DNA of 13,937 bases from an uncultured bacterium (GTDB lineage Bacteria; Bacillota; Clostridia; Oscillospirales; Butyricicoccaceae): positions 1 to 13,937 of the forward strand of contig CAJMOV010000024.1 in the NCBI GenBank assembly GCA_905215125.1, given 5' to 3'. A model generated the notes under the pieces. It had not been told where the DNA came from and did no database searches. It was given only the letters and a program-made list of their open reading frames with translations. Positions 1-6,452 of this stretch are shown in pieces (the stretch's first letter is position 1; every line of letters starts with the position of its first letter). Made by a program: the position numbers and the translations under genes.

Positions 1-186
1 GTGTGGAATCTGGGCGCGTCGGCCGTCGACATCCTATGCCGCGTCTGGGTCAAAAACGCTGATTATTTTGAAGTCCGGTCCGATGCGCTGGTTCGCGTCA
101 AGGCGGCGCTGGAAGCGCGCGGCATCAACATCCCCTATCATCAGCTTGACATCCACGTCCGTACCGGACAGGCCGGAAGGGAGTAG
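1..186 (+). CDS. MscS-type mechanosensitive ion channel, C-terminal fragment (5' end outside window)
   Basis: Only the last 61 residues are present; the frame is open to the left edge, so the GTG at base 1 is a codon, not a demonstrated start. The segment begins VWNLGASAVDILCRVWV, continues with a Tyr-Phe-x-Val-Arg-x-Asp stretch, and ends in ARGINIPYHQLDIHV followed by a short polar tail. That order matches the end of the cytoplasmic alpha/beta domain of small-conductance mechanosensitive (MscS) channels, where 'GI.IP.PQ..vh' is the usual last strand. MscS channels sit in the cytoplasmic membrane and release solutes on hypo-osmotic shock. The pore helix and membrane segments would lie outside the window, so the family call rests on the tail alone. 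Its stop is 4 nt before the ATG of the following epimerase remnant, suggesting the two were once co-transcribed. Confidence 0.75.
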   Translation: MWNLGASAVDILCRVWVKNADYFEVRSDALVRVKAALEARGINIPYHQLDIHVRTGQAGRE

Positions 187-190
187 CCCT

Positions 191-615
191 ATGCGTAGCC
201 TGGTTATCGGCGGCAAGAAGTTTGCCGTCTGCGCCATCGTCCGGGAAGCGCTTTCGCGCGGGCACGACGTCACTCTTTTTAACCACGGGCAAACCTGTCC
301 TGCGCTTTTCGCGGATCTGCCCTGTTCCGCCGACTGCCCCGCTACCGTATTGTGCGCGTCAGCTGGGGCAATGGGGGATGGGCAAAGCCGGAGCATCGGG
401 CCTTCTTCCCCCTTTTCATCCCGCTGCAGTCCGGCTTTGCCGGCCTGTACCGGGTGGACGTCAGCCGCGCCATCGCAGCCGGCCTGACCTTCCGCCTAGC
501 GCGCGACGCCATTTTGACCGCTCTTGACTGGTACCTGTCAACCGGCAAGGACGGAGACAGCGCCGCGGCCAGGCTCCCTCTCCGCCGCGAACGAGAACTG
601 CTGGCCTGGCTTTAG
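191..615 (+). pseudogene. NAD-dependent epimerase/dehydratase-like gene, internally deleted and frameshifted remnant
   Basis: The ATG at 191 has a ribosome binding site (GAAGGGAG, 7-nt spacing). The first ~45 codons read MRSLVIGGKKFAVCAIVREA and then a Leu-Ser-Arg-Gly-His-Asp-Val-Thr-Leu-Phe-Asn-x-Gly-Gln-Thr stretch, the N-terminal Rossmann fold of extended short-chain dehydrogenase/epimerases (usually 'ilViGGTrFvGr.iv.eal.rGHeVtlfnRG'). The glycine-rich nucleotide loop is already degraded (G-x-x-F-x-G has become GKKFAV). The family's C-terminal part appears in a different frame, from about base 352 to the TAG at 613-615: a VSWGNGG region, FAGLYRVDVSRAIAAGLTFR, an Asp-Trp-Tyr segment and a final ERELLAWL. 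About 130 residues can be recognised, whereas relatives have roughly 300, so the middle is missing and at least one frameshift separates the ends. It is very unlikely to make a working enzyme. The original substrate cannot be told. Confidence 0.75.
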
Positions 616-624
616 TCCGGCAAA

Positions 625-654
625 GGGCTGCTTTGCTTATCAGGCAGCTTTTTT
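625..654 (+). terminator. Rho-independent terminator after the epimerase remnant
   Basis: A GCTGC (627-631) / GCAGC (644-648) stem, extendable by two G-U and three A-U pairs into the flanks, is followed directly by six T residues (649-654). It lies 10-30 nt past the epimerase remnant's stop and would end the mscS transcript before the GH18 gene. The 12-nt loop is long for a terminator, so strength is uncertain. Confidence 0.55.
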
Positions 655-681
655 GCTTGTCAGCATGAAAGCGCCCCTTTT

Positions 682-706
682 TGCCTAAAATATAGGCAGA
701 AAGGAG
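682..706 (+). promoter_or_regulatory. Small hairpin and Shine-Dalgarno in the leader of the GH18-SLH gene
   Basis: TGCCTA (682-687) and TAGGCA (693-698) form a perfect 6-bp stem with a 5-nt AT-only loop. It ends immediately before the AAAGGAG Shine-Dalgarno (700-706), which precedes the ATG at 717 by 10 nt. The hairpin could modulate access to the ribosome binding site. The AT-rich segment 686-694 may also be a -10-like promoter region. A TTGTCA at 657-662 resembles a -35 box but is too far away (23 nt) to pair with it convincingly. Confidence 0.35.
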
Positions 707-716
707 CTGGTTTGCC

Positions 717-2432
717 ATGCCCATGCCTTATCGTATTTTGGAAAACCCCGACGGTTCGGTCGATCTCCTGCTTTTCGCCGCGGCAGACGGCGAGTGGGCC
801 GCCGAGCTGCGCCCCGGCCGCATGCTGAAAAGGCTGGGGGATCAAAAACGGATTTTATGCGTGCGCGCCGTCAAAATTGTCGCGGCGGGCGGCATTGTTC
901 TGTCTATCCCCTTTTCCTCTCTGGCCACCCGCACACAAAAGGACAATTACGCCATGTCCTACATCTATTTCGGCACAGCCGAGCAGCAGATGCAGAACGC
1001 CTTGCTCGCCGCCGACGTGCTCGACGTCATCTCCCCGAGCTATTTTGATCTCAATGCCGACGGCAGCTTAAAGCTCAATGCCGTCAGCACGAAATTTATC
1101 AGCACCATGAAGGCGAACGGCATCAAGGTCGTGCCCTTCCTCAGCAATCACTGGGACAGGGCCAGCGGCGTCGCCGCGCTGAAAAACGCCGAAAGGCTGT
1201 CCACCCAGATTGCCGACGCCGTCAGCCGCTATGACCTGGACGGCGTCAATGTCGACATTGAAAATGTCACCGCGTCGGAAAGGCAGCTCTACGTCGACCT
1301 CGTCCGCCTGCTGCGCGAAAAGCTCCCCTCGCATAAGGAGGTGTCGGTCGCCGTCGCCGCCAACCCCAGCGGCTGGACGACGGGCTGGCACGGCTCGTAC
1401 GATTACGCCGCGCTGTCGCGCTATGCCGACCACCTCTTTATCATGGCCTATGACGAGCATTACAGCGGCGGCCCGGCCGGCCCGGTAGCCGGGTATCCCT
1501 TTGTCGAAAGGTCGATTGAATACGCCCTGCGCCATGTTCCCAAGGAAAAAATCGTGCTTGGCCTGCCCTTTTTCGGCCGGGTGTGGAATACGTCGGCCGG
1601 TGTCATGGGGGAGGGTATTTCGCTGGAGCGCATCCGCCAGTGGCAAACCGAGTTCGGCGGCAGCGTCAGCTATGATCGCACCCAGCGCTCCCCCGTGTTG
1701 CGCATGAGCATCACCCGCCCCGTCTCCCTCAACGGCAAGACGCTGCCGGCCGGCGAATATGAAATCTGGTATGAAAACGCCGATTCGCTCAAGGACAAGC
1801 TGGCGCTTGTGCAGCGCTACAGTCTCAAGGGGGCCGGCAACTGGAGCGCCGGACAGGAAACCCGCGACGTGTGGGACTATTACGAGCTGTGGCTCAACGG
1901 CACTTATTTTTCCGACATCTCGCATCATTTTGCCAAGGACGAAATTGTCCGTCTGTCGGCTGAAGGGGTTATCAAGGGGGTCAGCGACACTCGCTTTGGC
2001 CCCGAGCAGACCATGACGCGGGCGCAGGCTTCCGCTTTGGCCGTCCGCATCCTCGAGCTGCCGCTGGACAATTCGGCCTCCCCTTTTACCGATACGGAAA
2101 GCCATTGGGCCCGACAGGAAATCGCGGCAGCCGCCAAGGCGGGGCTTTTCATTGGTTACCCTGACGGCAGCTTCAAGCCGGACGCCCCCGTCACCCGCGC
2201 GGAAATGACAGCCGTTCTGGTGCGTATGCTGGAGCAGACCTACGGCGGAGGACGCGCCCTGTCCTTTTCCGACGTCGACACGGATCACTGGGCCTATCAC
2301 GAAATCGCCGCCCTGTCCGATCTCGGCATCATCAACGGCTATACGGATGGGACCTTCAAGCCGTGGAAAAACATCACCCGCGGCGAAGGCGCCGCCATCC
2401 TCGGCCGCGCCTGGGACGAGCTGAAAAAATAA
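717..2432 (+). CDS. Surface-anchored GH18 glycoside hydrolase with three C-terminal SLH domains
   Basis: This 571-residue protein has a membrane segment at about residues 50-70 (rich in Ile, Val, Ala and Gly, with basic residues before it), a GH18 TIM barrel at roughly 77-390, and three S-layer homology repeats at about 397-440, 457-500 and 517-560. The GH18 signature DGVNVDIE (175-182) keeps the catalytic Glu182 and Asp180, with Asn at 178. A MAYDEHY motif (243-249) and GLPFFGRVW (282-290) are typical of the YaaH/YdhD-like branch that acts on peptidoglycan or spore cortex, so cell-wall glycan is more likely than chitin as substrate. The SLH repeats carry the usual TRAQ, TRAE and TRGE boxes and would anchor the enzyme to secondary cell-wall polymer. 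The start at 717 is supported by AAAGGAG. It leaves a ~48-residue N-terminal stretch before the membrane segment, unusually long for a signal peptide; ATG 822 and GTG 861 are alternative in-frame starts without a clear ribosome binding site. Confidence 0.88.
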   Translation: MPMPYRILENPDGSVDLLLFAAADGEWAAELRPGRMLKRLGDQKRILCVRAVKIVAAGGIVLSIPFSSLATRTQKDNYAMSYIYFGTAEQQMQNALLAADVLDVISPSYFDLNADGSLKLNAVSTKFISTMKANGIKVVPFLSNHWDRASGVAALKNAERLSTQIADAVSRYDLDGVNVDIENVTASERQLYVDLVRLLREKLPSHKEVSVAVAANPSGWTTGWHGSYDYAALSRYADHLFIMAYDEHYSGGPAGPVAGYPFVERSIEYALRHVPKEKIVLGLPFFGRVWNTSAGVMGEGISLERIRQWQTEFGGSVSYDRTQRSPVLRMSITRPVSLNGKTLPAGEYEIWYENADSLKDKLALVQRYSLKGAGNWSAGQETRDVWDYYELWLNGTYFSDISHHFAKDEIVRLSAEGVIKGVSDTRFGPEQTMTRAQASALAVRILELPLDNSASPFTDTESHWARQEIAAAAKAGLFIGYPDGSFKPDAPVTRAEMTAVLVRMLEQTYGGGRALSFSDVDTDHWAYHEIAALSDLGIINGYTDGTFKPWKNITRGEGAAILGRAWDELKK

Positions 2433-2485
2433 AAAAGCCCCCGCTGCGGCCGTATATCGGTTCGCAGCAGGGGCTCTTTCATTTT
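2431..2485. terminator. Bidirectional Rho-independent terminator between converging genes
   Basis: GCCCCCGCTGCG (2437-2448) pairs with CGCAGCAGGGGC (2463-2474) with one mismatch. On the minus strand the stem is followed by T6, A, T6, an excellent U-tract for ending the long peptide-utilisation transcript. On the plus strand it is followed by TCTTTCATTTT, a weaker U-rich run for the GH18 gene, whose stop codon overlaps the edge of the structure. Confidence 0.88.
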
Positions 2486-2585
2486 ACGCTCGCTTGGACA
2501 AATTACCTGGATCCGGGCATCGCCGGCGGCCGCCGTCAACCGGCGCCGCTCTCGAGCCGCAGGAGGAAGCCTGATTGATTTCCCC
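2486..2585. other. Non-coding stretch downstream of the amidohydrolase gene
   Basis: This is the 3' untranslated region of the minus-strand operon. It is GC-rich and contains CGCCGG (2521-2526) and CCGGCG (2540-2545), which can form a 6-bp stem. No open frame of useful length is present. Confidence 0.4.
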
Positions 2586-3743
2586 CTAGCGCTGCCAGGC
2601 GATTTCGCCGTTGACGATGGTGACCATCGCTTTGGCCGCCGTGTCGACGGCGGGCATACCGTCGAACAATACGACGTCGGCGTCCTTGCCCGGCTCGATG
2701 GAGCCGATGCGATCCTCCAGCCCGATAATGCGGGCGGGGTTGATGGTCAGCATGGCGATGGCCCGCTCGGGATCCAGCCCGGCACGCACTGCTTCGCCCG
2801 CCTGCGTGACGATGAGATCGGGGTTCATGATGGGCCCGTCGGTCATGATGCTGCAGCACACGCCGCGGCGATCCAGCTCGACAAGACATTCGATGTCGAC
2901 CTTGCCGCATTCGCCGGGCAACAGCTGTACGCCGCACGGCCCGAAGATGACACCGCGCAGCCCCTCAGCCCCGGCGATTTCGTCATAGAAGTCGGACGCG
3001 CCCCATGCGTGATCCAGCGTGAACTCCAGATGAAACTCGCGCGCGATGCGGATGGTGGTCAGCATGTCGAATTGCTCGCAGTGCACCTTGATGGGGATTT
3101 CGCGGCGCAGCGCGCGGCAGATATTTTCCAGCCCTGCGTCATAAGGGGGCATTTTTTCCGGGTCGCCGGCAGCGTCCTGCTGCTTTTTCATGTATTCCTG
3201 CCCGCGGCGCAGCGCATCGATGATGACCTGCGCCACCCCCATGCGCGTCATGGGCATCTGGTTGCGGGGGCCGTACACCCCCTTGGGGTTGCCGCCCAGC
3301 GCCATTTTCAGGGCGATGGGGTTTTTGATGCACATGTCCTGGATGCTTTTGCCGTGCGATTTGACGGCACACACCAGCCCGCCGATGACGTTGCCGCTGC
3401 CCGGCGCGATGGCGCTGGTCGTGATGCCGGCGCTCAGAACCCGCTTGAAGCCGGGCTGCTCGACGTCGATGGAATAAACCGATTCGACCTCCGGCGTGCC
3501 GTTGCGGGTCATCTCATTGAGATCCTGATCCTCCATCGTCGAGCCAAAGCCGCCGATGTGGCTGTGCGCGTCGACAATGCCCGGGATAGCGATAAGCCCC
3601 TTGGCGTCGATGACCTGTGCCCCCTCGGGCAGGGCCAGATTTTCGCCGACGGCGGTGAACTTGCCGTTTTCCATGAGGATATCGCCGCAACCCAGCACCC
3701 TGCCGGCCGATGTATAAACCTTGGCGTTTTTAATTACCAGCAT
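2586..3743 (-). CDS. Metal-dependent amidohydrolase (imidazolonepropionase-like superfamily), apparently catalytically intact
   Basis: This 385-residue protein has no signal peptide and is expected in the cytoplasm. It shows the amidohydrolase layout: a small beta-sandwich at the N-terminus (LVIKNAKVY), then IPGIVDAHSH with metal-binding His60 and His62, His221 in VHCEQ, His245 in TLDHAWG and Asp302 in MTDGP, and a C-terminal return to the sandwich with GSIEPGKDADVVLFDG (346-361). These are the expected ligands of the mono- or binuclear site. The superfamily includes dipeptidases of the Xaa-Arg/Lys type, N-acyl amino acid deacetylases and imidazolonepropionase. Beside a peptide importer and an M14 peptidase, cleavage of a dipeptide or modified amino acid is a plausible inference, not shown by sequence. 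The ATG has GGAAGGAGGGG upstream (spacing ~8). Its start lies inside the 3' end of the paralogous upstream gene (10-nt overlap), so the two are probably translationally coupled. It is the last gene before the terminator. Confidence 0.87.
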   Translation of the reverse strand: MLVIKNAKVYTSAGRVLGCGDILMENGKFTAVGENLALPEGAQVIDAKGLIAIPGIVDAHSHIGGFGSTMEDQDLNEMTRNGTPEVESVYSIDVEQPGFKRVLSAGITTSAIAPGSGNVIGGLVCAVKSHGKSIQDMCIKNPIALKMALGGNPKGVYGPRNQMPMTRMGVAQVIIDALRRGQEYMKKQQDAAGDPEKMPPYDAGLENICRALRREIPIKVHCEQFDMLTTIRIAREFHLEFTLDHAWGASDFYDEIAGAEGLRGVIFGPCGVQLLPGECGKVDIECLVELDRRGVCCSIMTDGPIMNPDLIVTQAGEAVRAGLDPERAIAMLTINPARIIGLEDRIGSIEPGKDADVVLFDGMPAVDTAAKAMVTIVNGEIAWQR

Positions 3744-4882
3744 GACTTGCGCCCCTCCTTCCGCGTCAAGAGGTTTTCGCCCTGCAGATAGACGGCCTCC
3801 AGCCGGGCGGTATAGGTCTCGATGGGGTTGGCGCTCCAGACCGACAGGTCGGCGTGCTTACCCGGCTCGATGGATCCGACCTTATCGCCGACGCCGAGGA
3901 TATCGGCCGGCGCCGATGTCATGAGCTGAAGCACCCGCTCGCTGGGCATGCCGTTTTTATGCCACTGGATGGCGTTCCACAGCAGGCTTTCCTTGCCGCC
4001 GGCAAAGCTGTCGCCCCCGCAGCACAGCGCGATTTGCGCGCCCGCGTCGCAAAGGCGGCCGATGGCGGCAAAATCGACGTTGGCGTTGGCCGAGGTCATG
4101 GCTTCGGTCAGATCCCCCACCAAGGCGGCGCAGCGGCCGCTGCGCACGCTTTCGCGCCCGTCGTCCAGGCCATAGGCGCCGGTAAAGACCAGCTTGACGT
4201 CCGTGAACTGGCGCAGCGCCATTTCGGCGGCATCCATCTGGGCGCGGCTTAGCGCGTTGACAAACAGCGGCATTTCCCCGCGCAGGACGGGAAGCAGGGC
4301 TTCGCTTTTGGGGTCGTAGTCAGATGTATCGGTGTATGTCTCCGCCTTTTTCAGCGCGCCGGCCAGTAGGGCGACGGCGCCCATGCGGGTCATGGGTGCG
4401 GCGTTGCGAGGGGCGTAGCCCTCCTTGGTCGCCGCCGAAACGCTGGCGAGCATCGCGGCCCTTTCGCGCACCAGCATTGTATATGGGCTGCGGCCGCAGG
4501 TCTTGAAAACAGCCATCTGCCCGCCCAGTACGTTTCCCGGCTTAGGCACGACGCCGACGCTTGTCACGCCGTACAGCCACTGCTCCTGAAAGTTCATGTT
4601 GTCCTGGTCAAACGAATATACGACGGAAAGCTCGGGGGTGACGGGGTCGCTCTGCTCGTTCAGATCGTCGTCTTTCCAGCCCGGGCCGGTCGCGCCCTGG
4701 ATGGTCATGGCGCTGATAAAGCCGGGCAGCACCTGTTTGCCCGCCGCGTCCAGCACTTCGGCGCCGGGGGCGCTCAACCTCTGTCCGACCGCCTTTATAA
4801 GGCCGTTTTCCACCAGCACGTCGCACTGCGGCAGCACATTTCCCCGGCCGTCGTGCACGCAGCCGTTTTTGATAAGCAGCAC
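3734..4882 (-). CDS. Amidohydrolase-like pseudoenzyme, paralogue of the next gene, metal ligands lost
   Basis: The 382 residues align end to end with the 385-residue amidohydrolase that follows. Shared landmarks are LLIKNG/LVIKNA at the start, DDDLNE/DQDLNE, APRN..PMTRMG/GPRN..PMTRMG, and GSIEPGKHADLSVW near the end. The catalytic positions differ. Where the partner has His60-x-His62 this protein has Met59-Thr-Ile61; His221 corresponds to Asn209, His245 to Gly235, and Asp302 to Gly289 (an Asp lies two residues later). It therefore cannot bind metal in the standard way and is probably non-catalytic. It may act as a structural or regulatory subunit for its partner. The frame is intact over its whole length, so it seems to be kept by selection. 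Start choice: GTG at 4882 sits 7 nt after AAAGGAGG and aligns exactly with the partner's Met1; ATG at 4888 lies almost on top of the Shine-Dalgarno and is less likely. Confidence 0.82.
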   Translation of the reverse strand: MLLIKNGCVHDGRGNVLPQCDVLVENGLIKAVGQRLSAPGAEVLDAAGKQVLPGFISAMTIQGATGPGWKDDDLNEQSDPVTPELSVVYSFDQDNMNFQEQWLYGVTSVGVVPKPGNVLGGQMAVFKTCGRSPYTMLVRERAAMLASVSAATKEGYAPRNAAPMTRMGAVALLAGALKKAETYTDTSDYDPKSEALLPVLRGEMPLFVNALSRAQMDAAEMALRQFTDVKLVFTGAYGLDDGRESVRSGRCAALVGDLTEAMTSANANVDFAAIGRLCDAGAQIALCCGGDSFAGGKESLLWNAIQWHKNGMPSERVLQLMTSAPADILGVGDKVGSIEPGKHADLSVWSANPIETYTARLEAVYLQGENLLTRKEGRKSCW

Positions 4883-4904
4883 AGACATTCCTCCTTTACA
4901 GCGG

Positions 4905-4930
4905 ATAAGGGGGGATGACACCCCCCTTAT
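4905..4930 (-). repeat. Intercistronic hairpin between the peptidase and amidohydrolase genes
   Basis: ATAAGGGGGG (4905-4914) and CCCCCCTTAT (4921-4930) form a perfect 10-bp stem with a 6-nt loop. The minus-strand copy has no U-tract after it and is followed at once by the AAAGGAGG of the amidohydrolase pair. It therefore looks like an mRNA-stability or processing element rather than a terminator. On the plus strand it is followed by a T-rich run and could stop antisense transcription. Confidence 0.6.
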
Positions 4931-4933
4931 TTC

Positions 4934-6331
4934 TTATTTTTCGAAATGCTCTTTTAGGTATTCGGCTGTCAGCAGGCCGCAGGCCAGCTGGATGTAGACC
5001 AGCTTGCGGATGGGCACGACCTGGTAATTGATTTCGCTTTCCAGCTCGTCGGTCATGTCCTTGTGGGCTTTGACCATGATGTCAAAGGCCTTTTGCAGCG
5101 CGGCGCGCTTTTCGGGGTTGTTTTCGCCTGTTTCGTCCATTTTCTGCAGCTCGGTCTCATTGGCCCGCAGAAGCTGGCCATAGGACAGGTATTTGTAGAA
5201 CTTGGATGCGCACAGGCTGTCGAACTTCTCGGCAACCGTCGCCTTTTTGGCGAAGTCGGGGTTTTCCTCCATCATCTTGCGGGTCGCCTCGGAGCTGCCG
5301 CCTTTGGTGAAGGCGCGGACGGCCAGCATGAAGGGGTTCTCCGGATCCATATATTGCTGCGAAATGGCCAGGGTGTCGCGCAGGAACTTGCTGGTCTTTT
5401 CCTGCCAGTCCATGCCGATGAGCGCTGCGTCGCGGCGGATCATATCCGATTCCGACATGTCCTTGATGCGCTCGTCGTAGAAATAGGGCATTTCGGTCAG
5501 CAGGGTAAAGGAGTCGTAGCGGGTGGCGGCATATTCGGCGCTGTTGCTGCCGCTGCCGATGACGTCGGCCGGGTTGATGCCGTTTCCGTATTTCTCCAGA
5601 TAATCATATTCATGGCTGATGGTCATTTCAGCGTAAATGGCCGGGGCGAAGGCGACACAGGAGGGGGATTCCGGCTCGCCAAAGTTGATGGGGACCTCCT
5701 GGCAATTTGCCGCTTCGTACATCTCGTCATAGATTTCCGGCATGGGCTTGGAAATATACCAGTATACGCCGCCAAAGCCGGCGTTGTGCAGCGAATAAAT
5801 AAAGCTGGGCTTAATGTCGTCGATCAGCTTCATCATAGCTTCCGACTCGGGGATGGTGTCGTGGAAGTGCAGGTTTTTATAGTCAATGGGGAAGGTCCAG
5901 TCAACCTGCTTGTGCCCTGCAGGGCGGAAGAAGTTGCGGGAATAGTTGTACAGGGTGTAGGGGCCCTTCAGCCATTTTTCATTGAGACGCAGGCCGTCGG
6001 CGTCCCACGCCTTAACAATGTACCAGGTATACCCCAGCTCGTCGCGCAGCTGCTTGTCCTGCGCCAGATTCTTTGTCAGATACTCCAGCATCATGGTGCC
6101 GATGGGCTCGTTGGGGTGGGGGCAGCCGAACATCAGCGCGTTACGGGGGCCGTCGCCGATCTTGAGGCAAAGCAGGGGGTGTCCCTTGCTCGTCTTCCCC
6201 ATTTCAAACAGCTCGACGCAGTCGGGATGCTCCGCCGCCAGGCGACGCGAGCTTTCGTCCATCTCGTCGACCGTGAGAAACTCCTTATAGTCGGGGATAC
6301 CGGAAAGCAGCTTCTTGTAGATCTCTTTCAT
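4934..6331 (-). CDS. Cytoplasmic M14-family zinc carboxypeptidase
   Basis: This 465-residue protein lacks a signal peptide. The N-terminal half carries the M14 zinc site: GCPHPNEPIG with His72 and Glu75, and SLHNAGFGG with His182 as third ligand. Arg132-Asn133 in YNYSRNFF fit the substrate-carboxylate binding 'NRN' region, and Glu280 in LLTEMPYF sits where the catalytic Glu is expected. Residues from about 300 to the end form an additional, mostly helical region rich in Lys and Glu, not part of the minimal ~300-residue peptidase domain. M14 enzymes remove C-terminal residues or act on gamma-D-glutamyl bonds in wall peptides. Its place between the peptide importer and the amidohydrolases suggests it trims imported peptides in the cytoplasm. 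The ATG at 6331 has GTAAGGAG with 7-nt spacing; the open frame runs further upstream, but without homology and through the terminator. Exact substrate is unknown. Confidence 0.85.
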   Translation of the reverse strand: MKEIYKKLLSGIPDYKEFLTVDEMDESSRRLAAEHPDCVELFEMGKTSKGHPLLCLKIGDGPRNALMFGCPHPNEPIGTMMLEYLTKNLAQDKQLRDELGYTWYIVKAWDADGLRLNEKWLKGPYTLYNYSRNFFRPAGHKQVDWTFPIDYKNLHFHDTIPESEAMMKLIDDIKPSFIYSLHNAGFGGVYWYISKPMPEIYDEMYEAANCQEVPINFGEPESPSCVAFAPAIYAEMTISHEYDYLEKYGNGINPADVIGSGSNSAEYAATRYDSFTLLTEMPYFYDERIKDMSESDMIRRDAALIGMDWQEKTSKFLRDTLAISQQYMDPENPFMLAVRAFTKGGSSEATRKMMEENPDFAKKATVAEKFDSLCASKFYKYLSYGQLLRANETELQKMDETGENNPEKRAALQKAFDIMVKAHKDMTDELESEINYQVVPIRKLVYIQLACGLLTAEYLKEHFEK

Positions 6332-6400
6332 ACTGTCACTCCTTACACTTAGTTTATACTGTCGGCTTACGCAAAGCGGCGGCCTGCTTTGCGTAGACCG
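6332..6400 (-). promoter_or_regulatory. Leader of the M14 peptidase gene with a 10-bp palindrome and a TATAAA box
   Basis: TACGCAAAGC (6368-6377) and GCTTTGCGTA (6386-6395) are perfect inverted repeats separated by 8 nt. On the minus strand they come after the terminator of the upstream gene and before a TATAAA (6354-6359), which is followed by the Shine-Dalgarno. No U-tract follows, so it is not a terminator. It may be an operator for an internal promoter, although no good -35 box is visible, or an RNA hairpin in the leader. Confidence 0.4.
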
Positions 6401-6404
6401 GCAG

Positions 6405-6435
6405 AAAACCGGGGCGGGGGTTGCCCCGCCCCGGT
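6405..6435 (-). terminator. Intrinsic terminator after the second peptide-binding protein gene
   Basis: ACCGGGGCGGGG and CCCCGCCCCGGT form a perfect 12-bp GC-rich stem (6408-6419 with 6424-6435) with a 4-nt loop. On the minus strand it is followed by a short run of T (6405-6408). The U-tract is short, so partial read-through into the peptidase gene is likely. Confidence 0.75.
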
Positions 6436-6452
6436 CGGATTCAAGCTGAGGC

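Noticed and set aside
1068..2300. 410-codon minus-strand frame opposite the GH18-SLH gene
   Set aside because: It has no recognisable motif and no ribosome binding site, and the plus strand has a complete catalytic motif plus three SLH repeats.
2555..2589. AGGAGG followed by TTG on the plus strand after the GH18 terminator
   Set aside because: The frame is only a few codons long before a TAG, so it is not a gene.
4883..4888. ATG at 4888 as start of the upstream amidohydrolase-like gene
   Set aside because: It lies 1 nt from the GGAGG core. GTG 4882 has 7-nt spacing and lines up with the paralogue's first residue, though the ATG cannot be fully excluded.
5063..6352. Long plus-strand open frame antisense to the M14 peptidase gene
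   Set aside because: It is the shadow of a GC-rich gene; its translation lacks any family motif, while the minus strand carries the complete M14 zinc site.
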